A stretch of DNA of 64,000 nt. Source: Chrysoperla carnea (taxonomy: Eukaryota > Arthropoda > Insecta > Neuroptera > Chrysopidae). A program made the translations under genes and the position numbers. The notes below the pieces were generated by a model. The model saw nothing but the letters and a program-made list of their open reading frames with translations. It was not told the DNA's origin and did not search any database. This document shows positions 1 through 14,300 of the stretch, one piece after another (position 1 is the first letter of the stretch; each line of letters starts with the position of its first letter). Where the stretch lies: NCBI RefSeq assembly GCF_905475395.1, contig NC_058338.1, forward strand, positions 13,530,935 through 13,594,934, written 5' to 3'.

Positions 1-235
1 ATAAACAGGCCACTTAAGTCATCTCTACATGTTTGCTGTGTTTGTTATTGCAATTAAGTAACGATTTATATTGGATATTGAAGAGGAAATATTTGTGATT
101 ATTAACTTTTAAAAAGCAAATTTTTTTCATTTCATTTTATTTACTTATTTTTTAAACGAAACAGTTTTGAAATTTTATCATCATATTATCATGAGGTATA
201 TTTTGCCACCTTTAGAAGGGTCATTAGTTTAAGTA

Positions 236-820
236 CACTCAGTGTCACAAAAAATGCACGGATTACATATAGTACTTCTAGCAGTCCCGGCCACGCGTTG
301 CTGTGGCTAAGGTTCTTGTTATATTATATTGTAGTAAACTATTCAAGAGGAACATTAGGAGGACATCAGTCATGAAGACCGTAACACGCGGCCGGCTATG
401 CTAACATCAAAAATTGAAAAAGTAAGAACAATTGAATTTCACTGTATTTCGTTTATTATAAAATAAATTTAGGTTATCTTATATGAAACGTTTGTATTTT
501 TAACATAGCGCCATCTATTGAATACTTACTCAATCCAGTAAACAGATATCGCCATCTGTTAGAATTGCTTGGAGCTAACAGATAATTGTCACTGTCAAAT
601 AATAGACAAATAATTTGAAATAAAATAATATTGCTACTATAAATTGAGATGTAAGCTATTCTACCTTTCAAGTTAGATCAAATTTCACACGGTGTGAAAA
701 TCAAATTTAAAATCGGTTCAGTATTTTAGGAGTCCATAGCAGATAAACAATGTGACACCTAATTTTTATATATAAAGATATGTAATCCGTGCATTTTTTG
801 TGCCACTGAGATACAGTGTC
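236..820. mobile_element. Short-TIR non-autonomous element
   Basis: CACAAAAAATGCACGGATTA (about 246-265) and its reverse complement (about 783-802) form inverted ends of about 27 bp, flanked outside by further GACACTG-type sequence. Inside is a fragment ending GCAACGCGTGGCCGGGACTG on the minus strand, typical of an insect RTE-like 3' end, suggesting a nested insertion. Confidence 0.5.
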
Positions 821-1261
821 ATTAATCCTAATATTATTGGACTGACTAAGACAATATGGGAGTATATAAATTATAATTCTGTAGGCGCGATACATTTTAC
901 TAAATAATATAATTAGTTTCACTATAAATGGTGAAACAAAGTGCATATAATGTTAAAGAATATTGGTGTACACACTTTGATTGTAATGGTATGGTAGGTA
1001 TTAATCAGAGAGACATTATTACTACATTTATTTTATATTATTTTTGTGGTAATTTTACAGAAAACCAGAAATACAACTTTAATAAAATTAATATAGAACA
1101 AACCAATAATATTATAATATGACTTCCATGGTAAATAATTAATGACCTAGCAAATGTATGTTATTTTATAAGTCTATGATTTAAAAATAATCACGTGTGT
1201 TTGCATCCTGTTTATAAAACAATTATCCTGTGTATTAAATGTATTAGTACCGGCTAAATCC

Positions 1262-1375
1262 GTCATTGAGCATGCCTAATTTTCGCATGGAAAATTTTTG
1301 TGGGCTCCCGTTGAAAACATACTCCTGAACGTAAAAGTGCAGGTTGCCGGTGGGTAACCCGTTAGGATATTGACA
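1262..1375 (+). repeat. Dispersed repeat pair, copy 1
   Basis: TTTCGCATGGAAAATTTTTG, CTCCTGAACGTAAAAGT and GGTTGCCGGTGGGTAACCCG recur in diverged form at about 8120-8205 in the same orientation. Confidence 0.6.
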
Positions 1376-2861
1376 TTTTTCTCTAAACCCTCCATTTTTC
1401 GAGTAAAAAATTCGTAAAATTTGAAAAAAGGACTATATATAAATAAGTGATTTAAATATAGAAGTAAATTAGGGTGGTAGTCACTTACAGCATTAGATTC
1501 TTAAGGCTGTTGTCTAGCTATGGGCATAATGTCAGAAAGTTTTTTATTACTGATTAAGAATTAACTTAATTATAGTTCGGATCATTTACACGGGCATGGG
1601 AGAGGTTGTGAGGTCAATTTTTTTCGAACCGAACTTAAAATCTTTCTGGTGGTTAGTTAAAATATGCTTAAAAAGTTCAAAAAGTTCATAATCTGTGTGT
1701 AATTTCAATGTGTAAAAATTAGTACACCCTAAATATAAAATTGGCTGAGCAATTTAGAATAGATCTTCTTGTCCTGCAGGTACATGGTCGCATAGTTGCA
1801 CACTTCTTTTTTGTAATTATAAATTTTGCAATGTAAGCGTATAATTTTTGTGTAGATTTTGGTTTATACTTGGAAAAAGTTTCCTATTTGATTGTTTTTA
1901 AGTTTTTTTTTGTCTTAAGTATTTGGTCTAGAACAGTTAGATACCACAACAGAAGTCATGCGATCCAACTAATTGTAAAAAGTGCATTGAAATCATTGTA
2001 GTGTTAAATTTTATTATGAAATGGTAATAAAATTAATTTATTATTTATTTATTATAAATTTTAACCAACAAATTAAATTTTGGAAAATTCTTAAGATAAT
2101 TACTAACACTTTCATTTAATAACTGAAATAAATGATTAACTTAATTAATTAAGGACGTACGAGCGCCAGGAAAATTTTGGATAAAAGGCTTGATTTTTTA
2201 AAAAATATGTAGTTGGGCTAAGTTTAAATCAATTCTGAAAATGGTTGCCTGCTTTATAAAATGCTGACACAACAACATAGTGAGTGATTCGATCTTGAAT
2301 AATTAATTGATATATAGTAACATAACAATCAGACTCAAAGGTTATATTATTATTTCATTCTCAGATAATTAATTGATAATTAATTAGCATAAATCAATTC
2401 ACTTTTATATTATATTTTTGTCTGTAAAAAATTATCATTAAATCACACACTTTTACTAATAAGAAAGTTTGAAAATAAAAATCAAAGGTGTCATAATTAA
2501 GTATTGAAAAAAAAAAATCAAATCACATCGATTGAATAAATTATTATATTTAATAGATTGTTTGTAAATTTCGTTTTCAATAAAACTTAGATATTGGTTT
2601 TGTACCGACGACTGCTTATTCAAATGTCCATCGATCCTACTAAGTGAATATCGTAAATGACCTACGTTAAAAATTGAATTTGACTTCAAAATCAACAAAG
2701 TCTTGTATACTTCTTTCTATTTAACCGATTTGTAATTTTTTATTATATTTTGTATTTTTTGAATTTGGTTATGAGGGCGGATCTCCAAATGGAACGACGG
2801 TGGCTAAATTCCTCCCATTAATGCCCATTGATTTTTCTTTTCGATTAAACTATTGGTCTAC

Positions 2862-3353
2862 AGTACAGAGAGGGGCTATAATTTCGTGATCAACACACTT
2901 ACGAAACTTCGTGAGTGACTTCATGTCAGTGTAGCCTACAACATTTACATTTTCGAAAACTTTGAAATTAAACGACCTATTGAAAAAATATGAGCAACCG
3001 TTTGATTTCTTATATGAATATAGTAAGAGATAATAAAAGTGACCTACAAAAATATTGGGCCGTTTGGTGTGACCTCCATCCCCAACATGTCGGAAAAACT
3101 AAGGTAAACGGGACAAGTTTAATAAATATAAGTAAAATTAAATGTACATACTGGCCTACATATTTCATGAGCTGTTTTCTTAGACCTACGCCTTAAACAT
3201 GTCAGTTTAACGACTATATGTTTTATTATGCTAACGCCCCAAATTCCAAAGTTTTCGTAAATAAAAATGTTGTAGGCTAAACTAAAATGAAGCCACTCAC
3301 GAAGTTTCGTAAGTGTGTTAGTCACGAAATCATACCCCCTCTGCACTATAGAC
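2862..3353. mobile_element. MITE-like foldback element, ~105-bp terminal inverted repeats
   Basis: The left arm (2862-2970: ACACACTTACGAAACTTCGT, GTAGCCTACAACATTT, CGAAAACTTTG) and the right arm (3235-3353) are reverse complements at most positions. The element is about 490 bp, without a credible protein. CTATT occurs close to both ends and may be a target-site remnant. Confidence 0.75.
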
Positions 3354-5011
3354 TATTTGTTTTTCTCATCAAGTTGAATTTCTCAACAAGTTGCAATTTC
3401 AGTTTTAATCATTCTTAAAAATGAGTTAATCGCTTAGTTTATGCAGATCCTGTTTGATGATGTTTTTTTTTTATTAATTAATTAATGAATAATTTTTATT
3501 AGCTATAAGAACAAATAACCTTGCACAATTAGTATAGCGGCAGGCAGGTATATAAAACTTAATAAACCTACTTTTTAATTGGGTAGAAAGAATTATTATT
3601 ATTTATTTATATGATAATATAATACAATTTAATAATTTGTTAAAAATTAATATTGATTGGGTCTACTTAAAACTATAATATGTAGGTAAGTGATGACCTT
3701 TATAAATATAAATGTTTATTTAATGTACTTTAATATGGTTGGTGCCATTTTGAAGGCTTTCTGAAGAAGTATTATTGAAAAATGGAATTTTTGATTGCAT
3801 CATCATTTATAATTGGGGCTGTCTATAAAATATGAAATCAATCAGGGGGTAAAAGTAGTCATCTTTGTCAAAAATCAACTATGATAAAGTAACACGTGGC
3901 AATTTAATTAACCTTGATTAGATTGAGCTATGTTTAGTTGACCTTTTGTAAAATAGGTTAAAAATAATCAATATTTTTCCAACAACTTTTATTTGATAAT
4001 TTTTTTTATTAAAATCAATTAGTTTCAAGATATTGTTAATTAGCATATAAATATATATTTGGCCGTTTTTCCCGATTTTTGGGAAAATGCCTGAAGATAT
4101 CAAAATTTTTGATTGAACATTTTTTACAGGGAACAAAATTTCCGATAATTTTTGTTTCAATTATTTTTAATAATAAGTTGATGGTCTCCTTGATATTGGC
4201 CAAAAATCGTTTTTTATGTATACATAACGTTAATTAACGCAACCCTAGCAATTTTGAGACTGCGTGTTAGTAGGGTTTGAAATTAGATGCCGAAACTTTC
4301 CTTTTTTTAGTTTTTTTTTTTGCCTAAAAATCTGAGTCGTAATTAACTTTATGTTCTGTTCCTTAAAATTAGTGGCAATCTATTATAAGAAACTTAAATG
4401 TATCACCAAACTACGTGCTTAAATCTGGACATAGTCCTAGAAAATAAAAATTTAAAAAATACAAAAATTTTAATGTTTAAAATTCAGAGTAATTTTTAAT
4501 TTTATCTTGATAATAATATCCTTTTTTTTTTAAATTTCACAAGTCTAAATTTGATTTTCCAACTGAGTAAAATTTATTTTCAATTTTTTTTTATTATCTA
4601 ATAATAATTATATTTCTATGTATAAAAATGCAGTTCTTTTCTACCTTGAGAATTGAATTCAAAATTGATGTGAAAAATTTGAAATATAGTTGTGTAATAA
4701 AATTCGAAGATATAACATAAATAGTTGTTTTTTGTTTGCAATCATGCAAGGAATTTTTTTTCTCATTCTCATATCCTTAATATCTTAAAATTGATATCCC
4801 AAATTGTGAGACCATTTTTAGCATGCAAAATGTTTTTCAATTTTGAAAACTAAAAATTATCTTTTAGCTCTTTTGTAGCAGCATTTGGATAAATTGCATT
4901 TCATTGCAACTCTACATTTTGTAAATTTTTAGTTTTCTTTACAATATATCACTATTTTTATAAACCTTTTAAATATAAACCTTAACAAATAGATTAAGAA
5001 TATTTGCTTAC

Positions 5012-5317
5012 CCTAATTATGTCGAATAGAAAATTGCCAGAACCACCTCCACTTCCACCAGCTGATGCTGATGCATCACCACCAATACCAAAACTTAAGA
5101 ATCGTTTGTTTCGATCATTGTCGTCGGATGTATCTACATTATCTAAGTCATCTAATGCGGGTCCGTTGTTGTTTGAGGCTGCTGCATCTTGATCATCATC
5201 TTCATTTAATTCTTCTTCTTCTTGCTCATCTTCTTTATTATATGCAACCCGCACTTCATTATTTCGACTTTCGGCACCGACTAATGCATTATCATTATTG
5301 TCCGCCGCCGCCTGGAG
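5012..5317 (-). CDS. Secreted-protein gene exon 4: acidic stretch, RNKR site, Gly/Ser-rich end
   Basis: The acceptor is a T-rich tract ending ATCTTTAG, the donor is GTAAGC, and the 306 nt are fully open in phase 0. It encodes an Ala/Asn/Asp-rich start, an acidic block (KEDEQEEEELNEDDDQD), DDLDNVDTSDDND, then RNKR followed by FLSFGIGG, a Gly/Ser-rich linker and a final NFLFDIIR. The acidic part before RNKR looks like a propeptide. No following exon was identified between 1 and 5011. Confidence 0.7.
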
Positions 5318-8300
5318 CTAAAGATTTTGAAAAAAAAAGACAAATATTAATTGACAATTTTTCATAATTCTATTCATTATCTAGAGTCACTCAAAATTAT
5401 TTGAGTTGCTCTTTAATTTTGATAAAGCGAAAAACTAAAATGTTTTGAAAAGATTCGCGCCTAGGAATATCATAAAATAGTTTCATGCAAGTGCGTGGTG
5501 CTGTAAATTTAATTTATTAATTCTGTTTCTATCTAACACAAACATTAATAGAAAATTCTTTCGATAGATTGGAGTTTAATCTCGATAAATCTATAGTGTC
5601 TATATGAGAAAGTCGTCAAGTCCAGAATCTTTGTTTTTGATAACAAATCAGTGGAGAATTCAAAAATATAAGCAATAATACACACCCTCGAAAGATTATA
5701 TCTAACTCATTCTGCGTTTATCCTACTTTCAAAACTGTTTCCGAATGGGTAACGTGAAAATAAAGTGTTTTATCCTTCAAAAATGGTAAATAAAAGAATA
5801 CTGGGAATCCGAAGAGAAAACGTTTGCTAAAAATATTCATTTAAAAAACGTAATATTTTTCGATTTATCAAAATATTTTGGGTTAAAGTTGCAATAAAAT
5901 TGTGACATGTTTTGCTGAAATGAGAAATATGAAATGATTTTCAGTGATCGTTTGTGATCCCTGATTCGTTTTAAATCAGGTAATTGATTGTTTGGTGATG
6001 TTAGTAATTCTAGAAAAATATCAAATTTTATGTTAGTATCTAGAAGAAGTAATCATTCATAGTTTTGGAAATATTATTTGGTTTTAAACTTTCTAAACAT
6101 AATTGAACGGATGCAATTGCAGTTATACAAACACTTAGTTGCTTGACATTCAACTTAAGAACTAAAAAAATGCTATTGAAATAAAAAAATAAAAGCTTTT
6201 TCGTAATCAGAAATATACGGAATCCTGAATGGCTCACAATCAATTTATGAGAAAGTGGCGCTACACTAGCTAATTTTTTTAATGTGTACTACCCACAAGT
6301 ATAAAACCAACTTTTAAAAAGCCACTAGTTCACTTTCAACAAGTGCACTTGTGACTTGTGGTATTATGGAAACGAACCTTTTTGAAGCTGTCGGTATTTT
6401 GTTCTGTGAGGATTTCTAAATTTTTTCATTCCTTTTTGGATTGCAATTGAACTAACTTCATGGTCTAAGTTTTAGAATGCTATCACGATAAATGAATTCA
6501 AGATAATTCCAAAGGGTACGAATTCATCAAGGTAATGCTAATTGATTGCGCTTAGATAATCCAAAGTTTACTAACTCTTAAAGAATGCAATATTAATAAA
6601 AGTTAAGTAAATACGTTTTTTGTGCATTTTAAAACTAACAAATGTCTATCATTTTAAATTGATAGCAATAAATAAATAAAAAACGGCATATTACTCTAGG
6701 AGCCAAAATACATATCTCGTAATGGATGGGTGTTCATGGCTGTCCCAAAGTTTTTTCGATGTATTTTTATGCACTGATTTCCATTTTTCAAGGCTCATGG
6801 CACTACGATTAACAATAAGAAAAATTTCGTAGTGCTTGAAATTCATTTGTAACTTTAATCTTTCTTATCTGGAAAACCGCTTTTCTTTATAAGTCTTAAA
6901 AAATTATCACGCCAATCAAAAATATGTAAAGAACAGCCTTAAAAAAAATTGCAAGACACATTTTTGTTCAAAATGGGCCAAAAAGTTTGTTAAAAATTTT
7001 TTCCAACCCTGCAATGGTCAATTCCTCTTTTTGTTTATTAATGTTTAAAACAATTTTTGGCCACTTTTGATTACTTTACAACTAAGCTAAGCTCCTTCGA
7101 AAGTTGAATTCAGTACATAAAAATAAATTTAAAGAAAACTTAAACGAGTTCAGCCATGGACATTCATCGGCTATCAAAAGTGGCAGGGCGCCTAGAATAA
7201 AATTAAATACCAGTAGATAGTTAAATTAAAAAGGTCACATGATGGTATTTTATGTTGCTGATCAATCACACCATGGTATGAATTGTTTTACAACAATGGT
7301 TATAAACAAATTACCTACTATTTTCACAAGTAAGTAATTATTGGTAGGTAATGCTGTTATTGTTATATAAAAAATAAATAAATAAATTCAAAACACAATA
7401 TTACAATTTGATGATTATTTTAGTTGAAAATTCAATGTCAAAATGATTCTATGACATTGTATTGTTTAGCTGTATCATTATAATATAGGTACAATGTCGT
7501 GCTCAGCATGGGAGCAAATGAGGCGAATGTACTAAAGATAATTAATTTATTGGAAAAAAAAGAAGATAATTTAAATTATTTCATTCGAAATTCATTATAC
7601 ATATTTTACTTTTGTATTAAAATAATCGAATCGCATCCTTATAGGAAATGGATCTCTGTTAATAGACGAAGAAAAGTCGGATTTGAATGCGGTTCTCGGC
7701 ATTCTATTCGTTATTCGAGAAATTCGTTATATAATCAGTTCAAACTCGTTTTTTGGGGTCGCTGAACACGAATATCGCGACAGAGTTTGTCTCAGATTGA
7801 ACCAGTGTGAACGGTATCAACTCAGCTAACTCGTAATTAAAACAATACGAAGTTATCAAAATATAAAAAAAGAAACGTTCAAGATAAGAAAAATGAAAAA
7901 TTATCTCAAGAAAATCTCCCCCAGAAGTACGTTTTTGGTATAAAAATTCATATTCAAAAAGATGACTTTTGTAATTAAAGGCATGGCTTATATTAAGCAG
8001 GGAATTCTTTTTATGCTTAAAGTAATCCGGCCGTCACGTTACTAGTCCACTAGGCAATTAATGTGACGTAAATGTGATAAAATGCTCTAAAAATATCGTA
8101 AAAGCATCGAAACACGAAAGTTTCGCATGGAAAATTTTTGCAGGATCGCGTTTAAAACATGCTCCGGAATGTAAAAGTCAGGGTTGCTGGTGGGTAGCCC
8201 GGAAGGGTATTGTTTCAAGTAATTTTTCTAGACAAATAAGTAATATTAACCGAATCGCGTCGGAAAAATTTTATCATATAACTGGGGTTAAAATTAACAA

Positions 8301-11300
8301 AAAAAGTTCCTAATTATTTTTTGACATAATTGTATTTTAAGTGCTTAATTGATAATTGGTAAGAGGGCGCGCGAAAAGCCGCCCAGAAATAACGATTTTC
8401 TGTATAATAATAGATATTTAAATAAATTGTTGTTCCAAAAATTTAGAAAATACGACCATGAAATTAAATTAAATATATCTAAACAGGAAATTATTAGGTT
8501 TATGTGCTTGAAATTAACATATAAGTTATAATTTCGATTTCGCTGAAAACAATAATGGTATTAGTCACAAAAAATTATAAAATTCACAAAAAACTTACTA
8601 TCTAAAAAATCTTAAATGGAATTTTTAGAATTTTGTTTAAAATACAGGTCACGAAGTTTATGTCATTCATGTTAAAGATTGAAGAGCAATTGAAATATAC
8701 TTGCAAATTTAAAGTGGAAATGAGGCAATTAAGAAAATAGTTAAGAGATTTTTAGTTGAAAAAAAATTTTCCAAGAAGTTTAAAGTTTCATACTTCATAA
8801 AACAAAATTAATAAAATCCATGAAGTATCTATTACAAAATAGTTTTATAAGGTTAAAAACTCTGTTAAACAAATTCTAAGAAGCGTTAATCTGTTGAAGT
8901 ATAAACGGCTAACGCATACGTTTTTAAAATCACAACACATGTGTGCAAAAACAAGCAACATGTACCGATATTTCTATCTACTATCAAATATTTTTCCAAA
9001 ATCAAATTATTTTAAAATATATGATCCACCATTATGGAATTATCCAAAACCAACGTTGACACGAACATGTAACATGAAATATTAAGATGAATTTGAACGA
9101 ATGTATCTGCTCCCCATTTCAATATGGTTTTCTTTCGGATACAAACAATGAGTATATGCTCGTTTCCCCACATTATGTCAAAAATGTATGTGGGAAAATG
9201 TTTATGAAGACATGAAATTGTTCCCATAGTGTCAAAAATATATGGGATATCGATAATGAAGACTCAATAAAATAATAAAAATTAAAACAAAGCAAAATAA
9301 ATCGACGAATGCGTTATATATGCGAATGGTTTAGAAGATTAAATGTGCGCAAATGCGATGTGGACGATTGATTCCCTTTATGTCAATATTTAAGGGATTG
9401 TGTTGTCATTTCATATTTTATGCATAATAAACACTAGTTTTACACCATTTTTTAAAGTCTTTTCTACCCTATGCTGGAATACACTGGCTAAGATTTTATC
9501 AGCATCTCGGCAGTAGAGTACGTACGGTTGGAATTGGTGGAAAGGGGCTTCTTTTAAGAAAGCTCTAAATAGTGTTCAAACCTGTGTCTTTGCACTCTAA
9601 AAACAAGTAATTATGTTATTTTTACACATTTTACATGGCTAACCAGGTGACGTAGCTATATTTTCACATCTAGTTTCATGACATGCAAATTAATTGTGAT
9701 AGTATGCACCTTATATTTTGAATGGACAAGTGAAATTTTCGAGTACGGAACTCTTAACTCGCACTTAAAACATATCTAAGAACATTGTCCATTAAATTAC
9801 CTTTTTCCTTAGAGCCTTCTCCAAACTGAACAGATTTTGTGAATCATGGTCTATTTTTAGTTGTTCCGTTTTAAACGAAACAAAAAATCAGAATCGGTTC
9901 ATCCGTTCAGGCGCTACGATGCCATAGACAGACAGACAGACATACAGACATAGCGGTCAAACTTATAATACCCCTTTTTTGATTCGGGGGTTAAAATGAG
10001 TGTTGATTTTAAGATATCTTGATGAATGGAAAGACATTCATCGATGAATATTAAAGTTACACCATCATAGTGTGTTAAAAATACATACAGGGTGTCCCGT
10101 GACTCAATGGACACAGTTTAAGAGCGTATTCTTTGGATCATTTTAAATCGAAAATGTCTTTTATACTTTTGTCCAAAATCCATTGGTTAAGGAATTATGG
10201 GCACTGTTAGATTTGACCAATAAAGTAAAGACATTGGTGAGCAAAGCAGTAGGTCAAGAAACCGCCGCTGAGATTCCCGTACTGACGCTCTTGCATTTCC
10301 ATCAAAATATCCATAAGTGTGAATATCGACATTCTTAATTTATAAACGAAGTTATTCAATTATCCCTTACTATTGGGTTTTGTGTATAAAATGTACCTAG
10401 CTAAGTTACTACACTGAATTACAAACATAAAATGTGTAAAAATACTATGTTTTTAGAATGTCTAATGCCATAAAATATGAAATTTGAAGAAAAATTGCTG
10501 GGTTAAACAAAACCAATGTCGAAAAAAAAAATGAATTCGTGAAGATGCAAAAAACTTTGATTCGGTTTGATTGAGAAGATGAACCAGCATACACAATATT
10601 GTTGTTTACCGCTGCGGCAACACTGGCGGTGGACGTTGAATTTGCACTACGGGTTGAAACGGATGCGTTTGAGTCATCATCGTCATCATCATCATCTGCG
10701 TCTGGTGGGAATGTTGGTAAAGTTATACTGACACGACGACTTGACCCACCAGAGCTAGAACTACTGGAACTGCTGCCTCCAGCTGAACGTGATTCGCTGT
10801 CATCATCATCACCGCCCCCACCAAACAATCCACCTTGTAAGACAGCACGACCAATAATACGTACAAAGTATTGCACTATTTCTTCAACTTTTTTGTCGAT
10901 CATCTGACGAATATAGAGAATATTTTTGTACTTAATCGTATGCAATTTCTAAGATTTTTATACTTTATTAAAAGAGGTAAAAGGGGTAACAACTTAGATC
11001 ATAACATTAAAAATAAATTGTTATAATAAGGAAGGATTTAACTGTAACTAGATTTTCGATTATTTCTCTTTAGGCGTAAAAGTTAATAATATTTGGATAT
11101 GTTACAGGTATTGATATTCTAGCTGCCCTGGGTGGTTTTATTTTTCGAAAACCTTGTTAATTTTTACAATTTGTATTGTTCACAACCCAGGTACTTAATC
11201 GTTATTCCACTGTACCTGAATGTGAATAATAAAACTTAACAGGATTTTCGAAAAAAGCACAGAGGGCAGGTCGAATATAAATACCTATAACATAGCCAAT

Positions 11301-14300
11301 TCCAATTCAATTCGATAGAGTAAAGGGTATAATCGCAGTGCTGAAAAAAAAGTTCTTAAAAAGTCTGGAAAACCGCTTTTGTTTATAAATTTTTTTCCTT
11401 GAAAAGTTTCACGCCAATCAAATCATGATTTCACGACAATCAAAAATGAGTATATAGAACAGCCTTAAATGAGAAGTTGATATAAACTGTTTTCTGTAAA
11501 ACTATTCCTAGTTTTCCAGATTTGTCTTAAACAAACTCTCATTCACCCCGAACATTAAAACTAGCAGTCGAAGGTGTAGTTGCTCACTTAAAGTAGAGGT
11601 TTAAATCATATATATTCTATGATGCAGTTGCCTATAAATGAACTGTAACGATTACATGTTTACGGAAGAATCTTCAGATACATGTGGTAGAAGTGATTGT
11701 GGGTACATTAGTGTGTGACCTATCTATGGTCAGTATGATGTTGAACCATGGTTCACACGTTTTTATCGATAGTTATTTAAAATTTAAATTCTCAAAAAAA
11801 TACATGTTGAAGAATAACAGTGCAATGAACAGAGACAATTTTCTTTATATATTTTAATGCATGGCTTATTTGCGCTTCCATCATTCGCGTTGCCCACTTA
11901 TCTGATTTGTTTTTAAACGTAGTCATGGCTTTAATATTTTTGTTTTGATGAAACAAACATGAGTCTCCTATACTATTTTAATCGGCCTTGGACAAAAGGG
12001 TACAGACTTTAATAACTTGCCGACTAAATTAAAATTATAATTTCACTTTTCTTTTATCCAATATCCAAAAAAGTTATTATTGAAATTCAAGACAATTAAA
12101 TTATTTTAAAATTTTTATGGCAATACTATTATGAAACAAAATTGAATAATAATTATTCATAAATCACATTCTATTATTTAGTTTTTGTCAAAGTTGAACA
12201 CAAATCATTATGAAACAAAATTAACATGTATATAAAAGGGCAGATCAGACAAGAAAGACACCAGTTTATTTTTTATAAAAGAAATTTTTGATTAATCATC
12301 TTAATTTATTTAGAAATGTTTTTATTTATTATATAATTAAGATGTAAATATTTTTAAATATTATGAATTAATATTTTTTTATAAAATTAATCCAAAATTT
12401 TTTTTTTAAAATAACAATTAAAGAATAATTATTATTTATGTTTCACAAAAGATAAATTCAATTATAAAATATATAATGTTATTAATAACAATAAAATTAA
12501 AATTATGTAAGATTTTTAAATAATACTTAATAATTGTTCTAAAGTTGTAGGAAATACCCGGCCGTTTACTAGACAGAATTATGTATTTATTCAAAAATTA
12601 TATATAGGAGAGTTTATTTAGCTACAGATTGGTCACTACTCTCACTTAAGTTTATGTGAAAGTCGTCTCGATTTTGCTTATATATGTAGGCGGATGTATT
12701 TGAAATTTTATACTATTCGCAAAATTAATGGATATTAATAATTCGCGATTATTTTCAAGTATGGATAATGGACCAAATATCGAAATAACTGCTAATTTTC
12801 AATCAACCATTATTTATTCTGTAAGGAGATATGCAAGGATCGAATAATACTAAGGATTTCAATAAAACTTGATAAATACATTTTTTTGATTAACAAAGTT
12901 TCCAAAAATCACAAAAAATTCCTAGGTTATCGGGCTTTTTATTATTATTTTATCGTTCAAAGTTGTCTGAAAAAAATGATGAATCATATAGGTTATCCTT
13001 TCCAATTGGATATTTCTATATAAAAAAATCTAGAGAGTGTGATAAAAAACTGTCTAAAATATTTAGACAATCTTGTAGTTTATAATACGATAAAAATATA
13101 AGATTGTCGATAAAAACAAAATTTTAGTTTTATTATGAGTTCATCGAAGATTCATCATTTGATGAACCGAGACGACTATAATTAGAGTATTGATGATTGA
13201 AGAGAGATATCTATATTATCAAATTTATAAGCAACACTTTCACACAATATATTATATATTTTTGTAGTTGCGTGTTATTGTAAAGCTAAAAATAACACAT
13301 TATTAGACTACAAAGCATGTATTTGGTTTATATGAATGTACCGTGCATATGAACCAAAACTTTTTTTACAATACTGTAGGGAAACAAACGCCTTTAAGTT
13401 ACATATATGGATGAGATACTAAAACATCAATATTCAGCTCCTAAATTTTATTTGGAGCTATAAGTTTTTTTCATGAGGTTAATTTTACACCGGGATATTT
13501 TTAATAATAATAGTTTTGCTAGAAATCTGTGTGACCTGAAGTCCTGCAACCATTGTAGGGTAATTTGTGGGTGTAACGTTTATCTTGATGTTTTGATTCG
13601 GATACTAACAACATGGTAATTTAATTAAAAGATACATTTAATGTAAATATTAATATTTAAACAAAATGTGTTATTTTTTTTGTAATGAAAAAAGTGAAAG
13701 TGTTTTCGTCTCACTCGAACTGGTGAATAACCCAGAAACATTTTAATATAACACATTTTTAAAGACTATACGATACAGTATACCTACTACAAGATATATA
13801 TTCAAAATCTCGCTAAACAAGTTTTAGCCATATAACTGCTGTTACTTTTAAATGTTTTATAATTATCTATGTATAAACAAATGTATTATCTATGTATAAC
13901 ATAACCGATATTGATTATTGACCAATAAATTTACGTCATAATCGTCAATTTATAGATGTTGATTCTAATCAAATCAAATTGATTGCATTCAAGAGAGAGG
14001 TTCATTTATTTCAGTTCATTTCATTGCACAATTTTTAGTGTAGAGGCCGATTTTTTCTAGACTCGGCGATGTGGTTAACGAACAACGATTGATGCACATA
14101 AGGAATATATGTGTTTCAAGTGTTTAACGATAATAATCGTAAAACCGTCTCTGGATGTACGAGGACCAAGGCAATTTTAAACTATTTTTCTAGGCTTTGC
14201 TATGTGGTTAACGAACAACTCTTGAAGCACATAATCAATATATGTGTTTCAATCGTTGAACGATAATAATCGTAAAATCGTCTCTGGCAATCTTTAAGGA

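Larger units (their letters stand above)
1..5011. other. Region beyond the last exon seen of the secreted-protein gene
   Basis: If the gene continues past the 5012 donor, this is intron. It holds a short-TIR element (236-820), repeats at 1.26 and 2.15 kb (the latter recurring near 43.35 kb) and a foldback element (2862-3353). No exon continuing the phase-0 frame was recognised; the rest is AT-rich sequence with nothing identifiable. Confidence 0.5.
5318..10555. other. Intron 3 of the secreted-protein gene (inferred)
   Basis: It holds a repeat related to one at 11.35-11.47 kb (TCTGGAAAACCGCTTTT at about 6868), the 8.1-kb repeat and a CAGACAGA-family repeat (9725-9997). A less AT-rich block at about 7620-7830 was not identified. 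Confidence 0.45.

Noticed and set aside
5065..5367. Plus-strand His/Leu-rich frame of 100 codons
   Set aside because: Antisense shadow of secreted-protein exon 4, whose Asp/Glu codons read as His/Leu on the other strand.
9914..10114. Frames ending in Met-Ser-Val-Cys-Leu-Ser type runs (also near 14770, 21856, 48124)
   Set aside because: All read through CAGACAGACA microsatellite-like parts of one dispersed repeat family.
10599..10907. Plus-strand Ser-run frame of 102 codons
   Set aside because: Antisense shadow of exon 3; the Ser run is the complement of the Asp repeat.
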